NCBI RefSeq assembly: GCF_027497235.1
Contig: NZ_CP114902.1
Location: forward strand, 1,253,501-1,317,500
Reading direction: 5' to 3'
DNA length: 64,000 bases
Source: Micromonospora sp. WMMD1128
GTDB taxonomy: Bacteria > Actinomycetota > Actinomycetes > Mycobacteriales > Micromonosporaceae
Part shown: in pieces, positions 44,687-53,102 of the stretch
How the letters are laid out: the number at the start of each line of letters is the position of its first letter
Position numbering within the stretch: the stretch's first letter is position 1
Notes under the pieces: model-generated
Seen by the model: the letters and a program-made list of their open reading frames with translations, nothing else
Told to the model about the DNA's origin: nothing
Databases searched by the model: none
Program-made: the position numbers and the translations under genes

Positions 44687-45265
44687 ATGGATGACGACCT
44701 CGACCAGGCCCTCGACGCGGTCGGCCCCCGGCTGCGCGCCCTGCGCCGCGAGCGGGAGACCACGCTCGCCGACCTCTCCGCCGCCACCGGCATCTCGGTC
44801 AGCACGCTGTCCCGGCTGGAGTCCGGTGGCCGCCGGCCCACGCTCGAGCTGCTCCTCCCGCTGGCCAAAGCGCACGGCGTCACCCTCGACGAGCTGGTCG
44901 GCGCGCCACCCACCGGCGATCCGCGCATCCACCTGCGGCCGGTCGCCGCGTTCGGGATGACCATGCTGCCGCTCACCCGACGGCCCGGCGGCATCCAGGC
45001 GTACAAGCTGATCATCCCGGCCGGCGGCCGGGCCGAACCCGAGCCGAAGACCCACGAGGGGTACGAGTGGGTCTACGTGCTCAACGGACGGCTGCGCCTG
45101 GTGCTCGGCGAACACGACCTGGTGCTCGCCCCCGGCGAGGCGGCCGAGTTCGACACCCGGGTGCCGCACTGGTTCGGCCGCGCCGACGACCAGGGGGTGG
45201 AGTTCCTCAGCCTCTTCGGCAGCCAGGGCGAGCGCGCCCACCTGCGCGCCCGCCCCCGCGGCTGA
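44687..45265 (+). CDS. XRE-family regulator with C-terminal cupin
   Basis: 192 aa. N-terminal HTH (TTLADLSAATGISVSTLSRLESG, residues 27-50) and a cupin domain (about 105-175: HEGYEWVYVLNGRLRLVLGEHDLVLAPGEAAEFDTRVPHW). This layout matches small-molecule-responsive repressors of the SutR/PuuR type. It probably represses the divergent oxidoreductase gene and itself. Confidence 0.88.
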   Translation: MDDDLDQALDAVGPRLRALRRERETTLADLSAATGISVSTLSRLESGGRRPTLELLLPLAKAHGVTLDELVGAPPTGDPRIHLRPVAAFGMTMLPLTRRPGGIQAYKLIIPAGGRAEPEPKTHEGYEWVYVLNGRLRLVLGEHDLVLAPGEAAEFDTRVPHWFGRADDQGVEFLSLFGSQGERAHLRARPRG

Positions 45266-45309
45266 GCGAACGCACCCGCCGACGCGGCCCGCGGCGGCAC
45301 GATCAGGCG

Positions 45310-46095
45310 GTGAGCTATGCGGACGTACGCGGGCTGCGGATCTGGTACGAGGAGCACGGCGCCGGCAAGCCGCTGGTGCTGCTGCACGGCTCCTACGGCT
45401 CGACGGAGACGTTCGCGGCGGTCCGGCCCGCGCTCGCCACCCGCCGCCGGCTGATCGCGGTCGACCTCCAGGGCCACGGCCGCACCGCCGACGTGGCCCG
45501 GCCGCTGCGCCACGAGTCGATGGCCGACGACCTGGCCGCGCTGCTGGACCACCTCGACCTGCCCGAGGTCGACCTGCTCGGCTACTCGCTCGGCGGCGGG
45601 GTGGCCCTGCGTACCGCCATCCAGCACCCCACGCTTGTCCGCCGCCTGGTCCTGGTCTCCACGCCGTTCCGGCGGCGGGGCTGGCACCCGGAGCCGCTGG
45701 CCGCGATGTCCGCCCACGACGAGCGCGCCGCCGAACGGATGCGCGGCACCCCGGCCCACGAACGGTACGCGCGGGTCGCGCCCCGGCCGCAGGACTGGCC
45801 CACGCTCTGGGCGCGCAGCGGTGAGCTGCTGCGCCGCGACTACGACTGGTCGGCCGAGGTGGCCGCGCTGCCGATGCCGGTGCTGCTGGTCTTCGCCGAC
45901 GCCGACGCGATCCCGGTGCGCCACATGGCCGACTTCTTCGCCCTGCTCGGCGGCGGCCGGCGGGACACGGACGACCGCCCAGCGTCCCGGCTGGCCATAC
46001 TGCCCGGCCTGACCCACGCCGACGTGGTCACGTCGCCCGCCCTGCCGGCGGCGGTCCTGCCGTTCCTCACCCACAGCGCACGGGCTCCCGGCTGA
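45310..46095 (+). CDS. Alpha/beta hydrolase
   Basis: 261 aa from GTG. LVLLHGSYGSTETF, nucleophile GYSLGGGVALRTAI, acid in FADADAIPVRHM and GLTHADVV as the catalytic His region. It resembles epoxide hydrolase/haloperoxidase relatives. It follows the XRE-cupin gene by 44 bp and may be in its regulon. Substrate unknown. Confidence 0.87.
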   Translation: MSYADVRGLRIWYEEHGAGKPLVLLHGSYGSTETFAAVRPALATRRRLIAVDLQGHGRTADVARPLRHESMADDLAALLDHLDLPEVDLLGYSLGGGVALRTAIQHPTLVRRLVLVSTPFRRRGWHPEPLAAMSAHDERAAERMRGTPAHERYARVAPRPQDWPTLWARSGELLRRDYDWSAEVAALPMPVLLVFADADAIPVRHMADFFALLGGGRRDTDDRPASRLAILPGLTHADVVTSPALPAAVLPFLTHSARAPG

Positions 46096-46188
46096 GCCGC
46101 CACCCGCGCCGGATCGACCGTGCGTGCCGTCGGAACGGTGCGGTCTATCCTCGGATGACACGAGACGTGTCCGCTGACGAGGTGGTCG

Positions 46189-47415
46189 ATGCTGAAGGAT
46201 CTGGCCGCGGACCGGCAGGCGCAGGGGGACACCCGTCGCCGCAACCTCGGCGCGCTGCTCCGCCGGGTCCACCTCGGCGGCCCGGCCTCCCGCGTCGAGC
46301 TGGCCGACCGGATGGGCGTCAACCGCAGCACGGTCCTGGCCCTCACCTCTGAACTCGCGGCGGCCGGCCTGGTCCGGGAGGTGCCCGCCACGGCGAGCGG
46401 CCGGGCGGGGCGTCCGTCCTTCGTGGTCCGGCCGGAGTCGGACACCGTCTACGTCCTGGCCTTCGACATCGCGGTCGACCGGCTCGTGGCCGCCCGCGTC
46501 GCCCTCGGCGGGGCGGTGTCGGCCCGGCTGGAGGCGACCCGGCCGCGGGCGGGCGTCGACCTCGACTCGGTGGTTTCCGTGCTCGCCGGTTTCGGGCGGG
46601 AGCTGCACCGGGACGCGCCGCCGGGGGCGGTGTGCGTGGGCATCGGAGCGTCCTACTGCGGGATGATCCGGCCGGGCGACGGGATGGTCCGGTTCGGGCC
46701 GGACCTGGGCTGGGTGGATCAGGCGTTCGGCGCCGAGCTGGCCCGGCGGCTGGACCTGGGCCTGCCGGTGCTGGTCGGCAACGAGGCCCACCTCGGCGCG
46801 ATGGCGGAACACCAGCGCGGCGCCGGCGTCGGTGCGCAGAACCTGATCTACCTGCACGGCGACGTCGGCGTCGGCGGCGGGATCATCGTCGGCGGGGAGC
46901 TGCTCGGCGGCGACGGCGGGTACGGCTCCGAGGTGGGGCACATGCTCGTCAACCCGTACCAGGGTCGGCCCTGCGGCTGCGGCTCCCGGGGCTGCCTGGA
47001 GGCCGAGGTCGGCGAGCGGGCGCTGCTCGACGAAGCCGGCCGCCCGGCCGACCACCGGGGACGCGACGCGGTCCGGGCCGTGGTCGCCGCCGCCGAGCAG
47101 GGCGACGCCGCCGCCCGGGCGGCCCTGCGGCACATCGGTGACTGGCTGGGCATCGGGGTGGCCAACCTGATCAACCTGTTCAACCCCGGTGTGGTGATCT
47201 TCGGGGGCACGCTGTGCGAGGTGTTCCCCGGCGCGGCCACCCAGGTGCGCAGCCGGATCGCGGCGAACGTGCTGCCTGTCTCGCGGGACAAGGCCCGGCT
47301 TGCCGTCTCGGCGCTGGGCTACGACGCCACCCTGATCGGGGCGGCCGAACTGGGCTTCTCCCCGCTGCTGACCGACCCGCTCGGCATCCCGGCCCTGGCA
47401 CCGCCCCGCCGGTAG
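46189..47415 (+). CDS. ROK-family transcriptional regulator/sugar kinase fold
   Basis: 408 aa. N-terminal winged helix (SRVELADRMGVNRSTVLALTSEL, residues 40-62) followed by an ROK ATPase fold with VLVGNEAHLGAMAEH, the glycine loop GDVGVGGGIIVGGEL and the zinc motif CGCGSRGCLE. Such proteins repress sugar catabolic genes until sugar binds; no sugar operon is adjacent. Length normal for NagC/XylR-type repressors. Confidence 0.9.
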   Translation: MLKDLAADRQAQGDTRRRNLGALLRRVHLGGPASRVELADRMGVNRSTVLALTSELAAAGLVREVPATASGRAGRPSFVVRPESDTVYVLAFDIAVDRLVAARVALGGAVSARLEATRPRAGVDLDSVVSVLAGFGRELHRDAPPGAVCVGIGASYCGMIRPGDGMVRFGPDLGWVDQAFGAELARRLDLGLPVLVGNEAHLGAMAEHQRGAGVGAQNLIYLHGDVGVGGGIIVGGELLGGDGGYGSEVGHMLVNPYQGRPCGCGSRGCLEAEVGERALLDEAGRPADHRGRDAVRAVVAAAEQGDAAARAALRHIGDWLGIGVANLINLFNPGVVIFGGTLCEVFPGAATQVRSRIAANVLPVSRDKARLAVSALGYDATLIGAAELGFSPLLTDPLGIPALAPPRR

Positions 47416-47421
47416 CCCACA

Positions 47422-47510
47422 CCCGCTCGCGCCCCCGTGCCCGCTCGTGCCCCCGTGCCCGCTCGTGCCCCCGTGCCCGCTCGCGCCCCCGTGCCCGCTC
47501 GTACTCCGTG
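47422..47510. repeat. Tandem 18-bp array, 4.9 units
   Basis: Unit CCCGCTCGTGCCCCCGTG, with T/C variation at one position, repeated head to tail right after the ROK stop codon; the last unit decays. There are no spacers, so it is not CRISPR. Confidence 0.9.
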
Positions 47511-47571
47511 CCCCTCCGCCCGCTTCCCTCTCGCCTGTCGGGATAGATCTCTCGATAGGTGAGAGCGTAGA

Positions 47572-47619
47572 GATCTTGGTAGCAAAGTGCCCCTGTGGGG
47601 GCCGTTCCGTACCAAGATC
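47572..47619. repeat. Family B interspersed repeat, copy 4 (48 bp)
   Basis: GATCTTGGTAG and GTACCAAGATC ends with GCCCCTGTGGGGGC between. It lies in the 357-bp ROK-GNAT intergenic region, together with the 18-bp array, a CCCGCA hexamer array and a long inverted repeat. Confidence 0.9.
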
Positions 47620-47624
47620 TCCGA

Positions 47625-47654
47625 CCCGCACCCGCACCCGCACCCGCACCCGCG
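47625..47654. repeat. Hexamer array CCCGCA, five units
   Basis: Five head-to-tail units directly after family B copy 4 (last unit CCCGCG). It is likely slippage. Confidence 0.8.
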
Positions 47655-47663
47655 AGCTGCGTC

Positions 47664-47732
47664 GATCATGGAGTTGTGGTCGTGGACGAAACGGTCGAAG
47701 GTGGCATTCCCTGGCACCGCAACTCCATGACC
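47664..47732. repeat. Long imperfect inverted repeat (69 bp)
   Basis: Arms GATCATGGAGTTGTGGT and ACCGCAACTCCATGACC match at 15 of 17 bases, with 35 bp between. It resembles a small hairpin element, but only one copy is seen here. Confidence 0.75.
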
Positions 47733-47772
47733 GGCGTGATCGCCGAGGAGGGGCGGGCGGGGCGGGGGGAGT

Positions 47773-48222
47773 TCAGAGGTAGCGGCGGTAGCCGGTGGCG
47801 GACGGCGTGAAGCCGGCGCTCTCGTAGAAGCGGTGCGCCTCGACGCGGCGTCGGTTCGAGACCAGTTGGACCTTGTAACAGTTGGCGGACCGGGCGCTGT
47901 CGACGGCGGACCGCATCAGCGCGCCGGCCACCCCCCGACGCCGGGCCGCCTCGTCGACGACCACGTTCTCCACCAGCATGAACGGCCGCGCCCCGTGGGT
48001 CAGGTTCGGCACGACCAGGGTGTCCACCGTGCCGACCAGTCGCGGACCGAGGAAGGCCAGCAGCAGCGTCCGGCCCGGTTGGGCGTGCAGATCCCGCCAC
48101 GCGCCGGCCAGAGCGTCCGGGTCGGGGCGGTCGTCCGAAGGGGCCAACTGCCACAGCAGGTCGAAGATCCGGTCGGGGTCGTCGTCCGGCGTCGCCGGAC
48201 GTACCGTCAGCTCGGCGGGCAC
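47773..48222 (-). CDS. GNAT-family N-acetyltransferase
   Basis: 149 aa from GTG at 48222. LTVRPATPDDDPDRIFDLLWQL at the start, motif A FMLVENVVVDEAARRRGVAGALM (acetyl-CoA pyrophosphate loop RRRGVAG), and YKVQLVSNRRRVEAHRFYESAGF near the end. Substrate unknown. A longer frame upstream is not supported. Confidence 0.88.
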   Translation of the reverse strand: MPAELTVRPATPDDDPDRIFDLLWQLAPSDDRPDPDALAGAWRDLHAQPGRTLLLAFLGPRLVGTVDTLVVPNLTHGARPFMLVENVVVDEAARRRGVAGALMRSAVDSARSANCYKVQLVSNRRRVEAHRFYESAGFTPSATGYRRYL

Positions 48223-48233
48223 GGTGGTCGAGC

Positions 48234-48569
48234 CTAGGCCGGTCCGACCACACCCCGGCGGTACGGGCCCCAACCGACGAACCTGTCGAACAGCTCGCGG
48301 GGCGTGGGCCCCGCGTGCGGGTCGAGCCGGAACAGGTCGTGGGTGGCCTCGTGATAGAGCCCGGACAGATAGACGGCCAGGTCGACGGGGCGGTCGGCGT
48401 ACTCGGCCGTGAGCAGCAGCCGCGCCTGAGCGCAGGGCCACGGCGAGCCGCAGGCGCGGCAGAGCCAGAGCGGTCGGATCGGCAGGTGCGCCGGTTGGCC
48501 CGGCGGGCAGGCGCGAGGCCGGTCCGGGTGCGGCCCGAGCCGGGGTACGGGAAACGCGGCCACGTTCAT
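48234..48569 (-). CDS. Small Cys-motif protein next to a DUF5753/DUF397 module
   Basis: 111 aa from ATG at 48569, GGAAGG upstream. It has LWLCRACGSPWPCAQARLLL, a CxxCxxxxPC cluster that may bind zinc, then a helical region (VDLAVYLSGLYHEATHDLFRL). Such small genes commonly neighbour XRE-DUF5753/DUF397 pairs in actinobacteria. Function unknown. It ends 11 bp before the GNAT start on the same strand. Confidence 0.75.
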   Translation of the reverse strand: MNVAAFPVPRLGPHPDRPRACPPGQPAHLPIRPLWLCRACGSPWPCAQARLLLTAEYADRPVDLAVYLSGLYHEATHDLFRLDPHAGPTPRELFDRFVGWGPYRRGVVGPA

Positions 48570-48785
48570 CACGACCTTCCTTCGAGGCGGAGGGTGGGCC
48601 GCCCCGGCATCGGGGGGACATCGGGGCGGCCCGGTGGCGGCCGAGCGGGAATCGGACCACCGGATGACAGTCTGTAGAGGACGGCACTACGGTGGGAAGC
48701 CGCCACGTCGTTCCTGGTAGCGGCTGGGTGGGCTCGGGGCTGGGCCCGGGCGGGCGTGGGAGTTTTCGACGCGAAAGGGGAAAGC

Positions 48786-49586
48786 GTGGGTGGGTCGTGG
48801 TGGGACTTCATCGCCGGCGAGCTGCGCCAGGCGCGCGTGCGGGCCGGGCTCAGCCAGGAGGAACTGGCCCGGCGGATCAACTACTCCCCGTCGCACGTGT
48901 CGGGGGTGGAGACCGGTCAGCGCCCGCCGAAGATCGATTACCTGACCGCGATGGATCAGGCGCTGGAGACGGGCGGCCTGTTCCTCCGCATGCTCCGCCA
49001 CGCCTCGGCTGCTGATGCGACGCCGCCATGGCTACGCGCCTGGGTGGACAGCGAAGGAGAGGCGACTCTGCTGCGGTGGTATGAACCGGCTTACGTGCCG
49101 GGCATCCTGCAGACCGAGGCTTACGCTCGGATGACGCTTGCGGAGAGCCTGCTCACCGAGGAGGAGATCGACAAACGGGTGGTCTCCCGGCTGGGCAGAC
49201 AGGGGATCCTGACCCGCGCCCATCCCTGCCCGCTCATCGCCGTGCTGGACATCATGGTGTTGCGACGGCCGCTGGTGGAGCACACCGAACTGATGGGACA
49301 GCAGCTCGCCCACCTGGTGAAGATGGCGGCACTGCCCAGCGTGCAGATCCTGGTGGTGCCCGAGGAAGCTGGCCTCTACCCTGCCTTGCAGGGCGGTTTC
49401 ATTCTGGCCACCTTGAGTGACGGATCAGTGTTGGCTCACCTCGATCACCAGGTTCGGGCGCAGGTCGTCAACCAGAGTGATGACCTTGCTAGCCTGCAGC
49501 GGAAGTGGGAGGCCGTCCGTGGCGAGGCACTGTCCCGCAGAGAGTCCTTCGACCTGATCAAGGAGGCCGCCGGCTCATGGATCTGA
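48786..49586 (+). CDS. XRE regulator with DUF5753 domain
   Basis: 266 aa from GTG at 48786 with AAAGGGGAAA upstream (GTG 48756 possible). N-terminal HTH (LRQARVRAGLSQEELARRINYSPSHVSGVETG, about residues 12-43) followed by DUF5753 (about 85-262: LRWYEPAYVPGILQTEAYARM). This is the typical actinobacterial regulator paired with a DUF397 gene, often linked to development or antibiotic control. It overlaps the next gene by 10 bp. Confidence 0.9.
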   Translation: MGGSWWDFIAGELRQARVRAGLSQEELARRINYSPSHVSGVETGQRPPKIDYLTAMDQALETGGLFLRMLRHASAADATPPWLRAWVDSEGEATLLRWYEPAYVPGILQTEAYARMTLAESLLTEEEIDKRVVSRLGRQGILTRAHPCPLIAVLDIMVLRRPLVEHTELMGQQLAHLVKMAALPSVQILVVPEEAGLYPALQGGFILATLSDGSVLAHLDHQVRAQVVNQSDDLASLQRKWEAVRGEALSRRESFDLIKEAAGSWI

Positions 49587-49771
49587 CGGATGCGCGCTGG
49601 CGCAAGTCAGCCCGCTCGGGCTCGAACGGCGGCTCGTGCGTCGAGGTGGCCGACAACCTGCCCGGTGTCGTCGGCGTGCGGGACAGCAAGGACCCGTCCG
49701 GCCCGGCGCTCACCTTCGCTCCGGCGTCCTGGCGCGTCTTCGTCGCGTATACGAAAGCGGCCGGACGCTGA
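49577..49771 (+). CDS. DUF397 family protein
   Basis: 64 aa. Contains WRKSARSGSNGGSCVEVADN and VGVRDSKDPSGPALTF, the DUF397 signature. It is translationally coupled to the XRE-DUF5753 gene (10-bp overlap). The pair works as regulator and antagonist in Streptomyces. Its 3' end is duplicated three more times downstream. Confidence 0.9.
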   Translation: MDLTDARWRKSARSGSNGGSCVEVADNLPGVVGVRDSKDPSGPALTFAPASWRVFVAYTKAAGR

Positions 49772-49917
49772 CCTTCGGCCCGGTGTCCTGACGTCGCGTA
49801 TACGAAAGCGCCCGGCGCTGGGCTTCGGGCCGGCGTCCTGACGCGTCGCGCACCCGAAGCGGCGCGACGCTCACCTTCGCGTCCTGGCGCGCTTTCGTCG
49901 CGTACACGAAGCGGGTT
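49706..49917. repeat. Degenerate tandem duplications of the DUF397 3' end
   Basis: Four units of about 50-58 bp (49706, 49764, 49814, 49866), each with GCGCTCACCTTCG..., GCGTCCTG and GTCGCGTATACGAA-like blocks. Unit 1 is the coding 3' end (ALTFAPASWRVFVAYTKA); the other three follow the stop codon and have decayed. They fill the space up to the APH stop codon (49923). Confidence 0.85.
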
Positions 49918-49922
49918 TGACC

Positions 49923-50861
49923 TCATCGACCCAGTCGGCGGGCGAGCCACGGCAACAGCGCGTCGGCCTGTAGGCGCTGGAACGCCCGGACGGTCGGGAT
50001 GCCCGGCGGCGGCGGCTGCCGGGCGCCGTCGAGGAAGAAGCCGGTGAAGCCGGCCAGCGCCCCGGTCAGGTCGGCCGGGTCGACGCGCGCGGTGAGCGGC
50101 CGGGTGGCCAGTAGGGCGTCCGGGTCGTGGCCGCCGTGCACCTGGACGTTGACGACGGCGAGCAGGGTGTCCAACCAGGCCGGCCCGCGGCAGGCCCAGG
50201 GCCAGTCGACCACGGTGACCCGGCCGTCCGGGCCGAGCAGCAGGTTGTCCGCGCGGACGTCGAGGTGGCAGAGGGTGTCGCCGGCCAGGGCGGCCAGGCC
50301 CCGGTCGGCGGCGGCGCACAGCTCGGACAGGTGCGCCCGGGCCCACGGGTCGAGGTCGGCCGGCGGGTCGGCGGCGATCCGGCGCCAGCCGGCGAAGTCG
50401 TGGGCGAGCGACTCGGTCGCGGTGGCGGTGGCGACGGCGGGGGCCGGGGTGAGCGTGGCCGCCATCGACTCCAGGGTGGACAGTACGGCGGCCAGCTCGC
50501 CGGTGTCCCACGGGGTGACCGGGTGCCGGCCCTCGACGTCGGCGTAGACGAGCGCGATCCAGTCGCCGTCGTCGTGGCTGCCGAGCAGCCGGGGCGTCGG
50601 CGCGTGCGCGGGCAGCGCGGCGGCGATCCGGGCCTCGGCCCGGTGCATGGTCGGGCTGCGGTCGTTCTGCGCCGGGCTGACCGCCTTGACGAAGGCCCGC
50701 CCGCCGCGCGCGGTGCGGACCCGGTCGGCGGTGCCTGGGGAGAAGCCGCCCGGCTGCGACTCCGCCGCCACCACCCGGTCGTCGAGGATGGCCTCGACCG
50801 CGGTACGGACGTGTGCCGGCAACTCGTGCCAGCGGACGCGGATCTTCGACTGACTGCTCAC
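49923..50861 (-). CDS. Aminoglycoside phosphotransferase-family protein (second, APH-like)
   Basis: 312 aa from GTG. KAVSPAQ as the likely ATP-site Lys strand, catalytic HLDVRADNLLLG and VTVVDWPWACRGPAW. It resembles the APH/choline kinase family; phosphate acceptor unknown. It is divergent from the pyruvyl transferase gene, with family A copy 5 between them. Confidence 0.84.
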   Translation of the reverse strand: MSSQSKIRVRWHELPAHVRTAVEAILDDRVVAAESQPGGFSPGTADRVRTARGGRAFVKAVSPAQNDRSPTMHRAEARIAAALPAHAPTPRLLGSHDDGDWIALVYADVEGRHPVTPWDTGELAAVLSTLESMAATLTPAPAVATATATESLAHDFAGWRRIAADPPADLDPWARAHLSELCAAADRGLAALAGDTLCHLDVRADNLLLGPDGRVTVVDWPWACRGPAWLDTLLAVVNVQVHGGHDPDALLATRPLTARVDPADLTGALAGFTGFFLDGARQPPPPGIPTVRAFQRLQADALLPWLARRLGR

Positions 50862-50900
50862 CGTCCCACCGTGCGTGTCGCGCGCCCACCGGGCAACCGG

Positions 50901-50984
50901 GTTAGGCGGGGGCCCCTATTAACGCCTCGCGGTGAGAGGGGGCCCCTTCTCTACCGGAGGCGTTAACAAGGGCCCCCGCCTAAC
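50901..50984. repeat. Family A interspersed repeat, copy 5 (three-module variant)
   Basis: Three GGGGCCCC-type modules (starting GTTAGGCGGGGGCCCC, then GAGGGGGCCCCTTCTC, then AAGGGCCCCCGCCTAAC) with two spacers in opposite orientation. This looks like a duplication within an element or two overlapping insertions. It lies in the divergent region between the APH-like and pyruvyl transferase genes. Confidence 0.9.
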
Positions 50985-51077
50985 CCGCGCACTTTGGGGG
51001 TTGAAGGGTGCTTTGGCGGGGTTACCTGACCGGGAACGCGGGAACGCCACCGCGACGCCCCGGGGAAGGAGCCACGG

Positions 51078-52223
51078 ATGCGGGAACGCACCGGACTGAC
51101 CATCGGCGTGCTCGGCTCGTACGGCGGACGCAACCTCGGCGACGAGGCGATCCTCACGGGTCTCCTGGCCGATCTGCGCCAACACGAGCCGAACGCGCGG
51201 ATCATCGTGTTCTCCCGCAACCCGGCGCACACCGCGCTGGCGCACCCCGACGTCGAGGCGGTGCCGTGGGAGGGCGTCAGCCGGGTCGACTCCTCGCAGG
51301 TGCTCCACCAGCTCGACCTGCTCATCCTCGGCGGTGGCGGGATCCTCTACGACAAGGAGGCCCGGCGCTACCTGCGGGTGGTCCGGGTCGCCCAGGAGCG
51401 GGGTCTGCCGCTGCTCACGTACGCGGTCGGGGTCGGCCCGCTCACCGACGGGGTGGACACCGGCATGGTGCGCGAGACCCTGGCGCAGGCGGTCGAGGTG
51501 ACCGTCCGCGACCAGGAGTCGCGGATGGTGCTGGAGGAGGCCGGTCTGGTCAACCCGATCACCGTCACCGGTGACCCGGCGTTCCTGCTCACGCCGGAGG
51601 AGTTCCCCGCGCAGTGGCTGCGCGAGGAGGGCGTGCCGGCGGGCTCCCGGCTGGTCGGGTTGAGCGTGCGGGAGCCGGGGCGGGCCGCGGAACGCCTCGA
51701 CGTCGACGGCTACCACCGGCTGCTCGCCCAGATCGGCGACTTCCTGGTGCACCGCATCGACGCGCATGTGCTGTTCGTCCCGATGGAACGCGACGACATC
51801 CGACACTCGCACGGGGTGTTGTCCCACATGATCGCCGCGGACCGGGGGCGGATCCTGCACGGCGACTACCGTCCGGCGCAGATCCTCGGCCTGATGCGCC
51901 ACTTCGACCTCGCGGTCGGTATGCGGCTGCACTTCCTGATCTTCGCGGCGATGATGAACACGCCGTTCCTGCCGCTGCCGTACGCCGGAAAGGTCTTCGA
52001 CCTGGCCCAGCGGCTCGGCGTGCCGGCGCTGCGCGGCATGGAGCGGGAGGTGGAGGGCCCGCTGCTGGCCGAGGTGGACCGGCTCTGGGACGAGCGGGCG
52101 GCCCGGGCCGGCGAGACCGCCCGCCGGGTGGCGGAGGTGTGCGACCAGGCGCGCGGCACCTCGCAGGTGACGCGGAGCGTGCTGGACAGCATCCGGGCCC
52201 GCACGCTGACCCCGACCGCCTGA
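51078..52223 (+). CDS. Polysaccharide pyruvyl transferase family protein (CsaB-like)
   Basis: 381 aa. Starts with LTIGVLGSYGGRNLGDEAILTGLL and has the GT-B-like halves typical of PS_pyruv_trans (LLILGGGGILYDKEARRYL, LTYAVGVGPLTD, GDPAFLLTPEEF, VGMRLHFLIFAAMMN). It may transfer pyruvyl ketals from PEP to a cell-wall polysaccharide, or belong to a sugar-binding relative. Soluble, no signal peptide. Confidence 0.88.
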   Translation: MRERTGLTIGVLGSYGGRNLGDEAILTGLLADLRQHEPNARIIVFSRNPAHTALAHPDVEAVPWEGVSRVDSSQVLHQLDLLILGGGGILYDKEARRYLRVVRVAQERGLPLLTYAVGVGPLTDGVDTGMVRETLAQAVEVTVRDQESRMVLEEAGLVNPITVTGDPAFLLTPEEFPAQWLREEGVPAGSRLVGLSVREPGRAAERLDVDGYHRLLAQIGDFLVHRIDAHVLFVPMERDDIRHSHGVLSHMIAADRGRILHGDYRPAQILGLMRHFDLAVGMRLHFLIFAAMMNTPFLPLPYAGKVFDLAQRLGVPALRGMEREVEGPLLAEVDRLWDERAARAGETARRVAEVCDQARGTSQVTRSVLDSIRARTLTPTA

Positions 52224-52287
52224 GCCTTCCGACCGCCCAGCGGCCCGGGCGGCCCAGCGGCCGAGGCGGCTCGGTGGCCCGGCGCGG

Positions 52288-52494
52288 TCAGGCCGCCGGG
52301 CCGCGCCAGCTGTAGACCCACTCGTGCTCCGGCCGGTCCCCGGACTCCAACTCGTAGATCTGCGCCTCGGCCAGCCCACCCGGCCCCAGGTGGTGGTGGG
52401 TCAGCGGCGGGCGGCCGTTGGCGTCCAGCTCGACCGTGACGGTTTCGCCGTCGGCCGCGCCGCCGACCAGTGGGATGTGCACCGAGGAAGCCAT
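52288..52494 (-). CDS. Small hypothetical protein
   Basis: 68 aa from ATG. VHIPLVGGAADGETVTVELDANGRPP then EAQIYELESGDRPEHEWVYSWRG suggests a small beta-barrel. Codon bias supports coding. I recognise no family. Confidence 0.65.
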   Translation of the reverse strand: MASSVHIPLVGGAADGETVTVELDANGRPPLTHHHLGPGGLAEAQIYELESGDRPEHEWVYSWRGPAA

Positions 52495-52577
52495 ACGACC
52501 ATCCTGCCCCGGGCGGAGGGCACGCGCAGCGGATAGCGGGGCAGCGGGCGGCCCGGTCCGGCGACTAGGGTCCGGAG

Positions 52578-53099
52578 ATGGCGACCCCGACGATCGATCC
52601 GACGCTCGGCCCGGTCCTCGCCCGCACGGGCGACGAACGGGCGATCCTCGACGCGTTCCTCGACTTCCACCGCGCCACCGTGCTGCGCAAGGCGCGCGGT
52701 CTCACCGACGCCGACGCCGCCCGGCGGCTGGTGCCCTCGCTGACCACCCTGGCCGGGCTGCTCAAACACCTCGCCCTGGTCGAGGGCAACTGGTTCGCCC
52801 GGCTGTTCGCGCCGGAGCCGGGCGACGTCTACCTCACCTCCCAGGCCGACGCCGACGCCAGCTACACGCTCGGTCCCGACGACACCGTCGAGGCGCTCGC
52901 CGCGGCGTACGAAGCGGCCTGCGCCCGGTCCCGGGCCATCGCCGCCCGCTTCGACCTCGACCACGTGGTGCCGCACCCGCAGCTCGGCGAGGTGTCGCTG
53001 CGCTGGGTGCTCGTGCACCTGATCGAGGAGACCGCCCGGCACGCCGGGCACGCCGACATCCTGCGCGAGCTGACCGACGGCGAGACCGGCGCGATCTGA
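52578..53099 (+). CDS. DinB/DUF664 family protein
   Basis: 173 aa. A helical bundle with metal-ligand His positions: LLKHLALVEGNWFARLF and VHLIEETARHAGHADILREL, the DUF664 hallmark. DinB-superfamily members often act with mycothiol or bacillithiol (S-transferases). The substrate here is unknown. Confidence 0.88.
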   Translation: MATPTIDPTLGPVLARTGDERAILDAFLDFHRATVLRKARGLTDADAARRLVPSLTTLAGLLKHLALVEGNWFARLFAPEPGDVYLTSQADADASYTLGPDDTVEALAAAYEAACARSRAIAARFDLDHVVPHPQLGEVSLRWVLVHLIEETARHAGHADILRELTDGETGAI

Positions 53100-53102
53100 G
53101 AG

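Noticed and set aside
42287..45241. 984-aa frame antisense or offset over GH15, oxidoreductase and XRE-cupin genes
   Set aside because: It spans three well-supported genes and has no domain of its own.
47422..47510. CRISPR-like array
   Set aside because: Units are contiguous with no spacers and no cas genes nearby.
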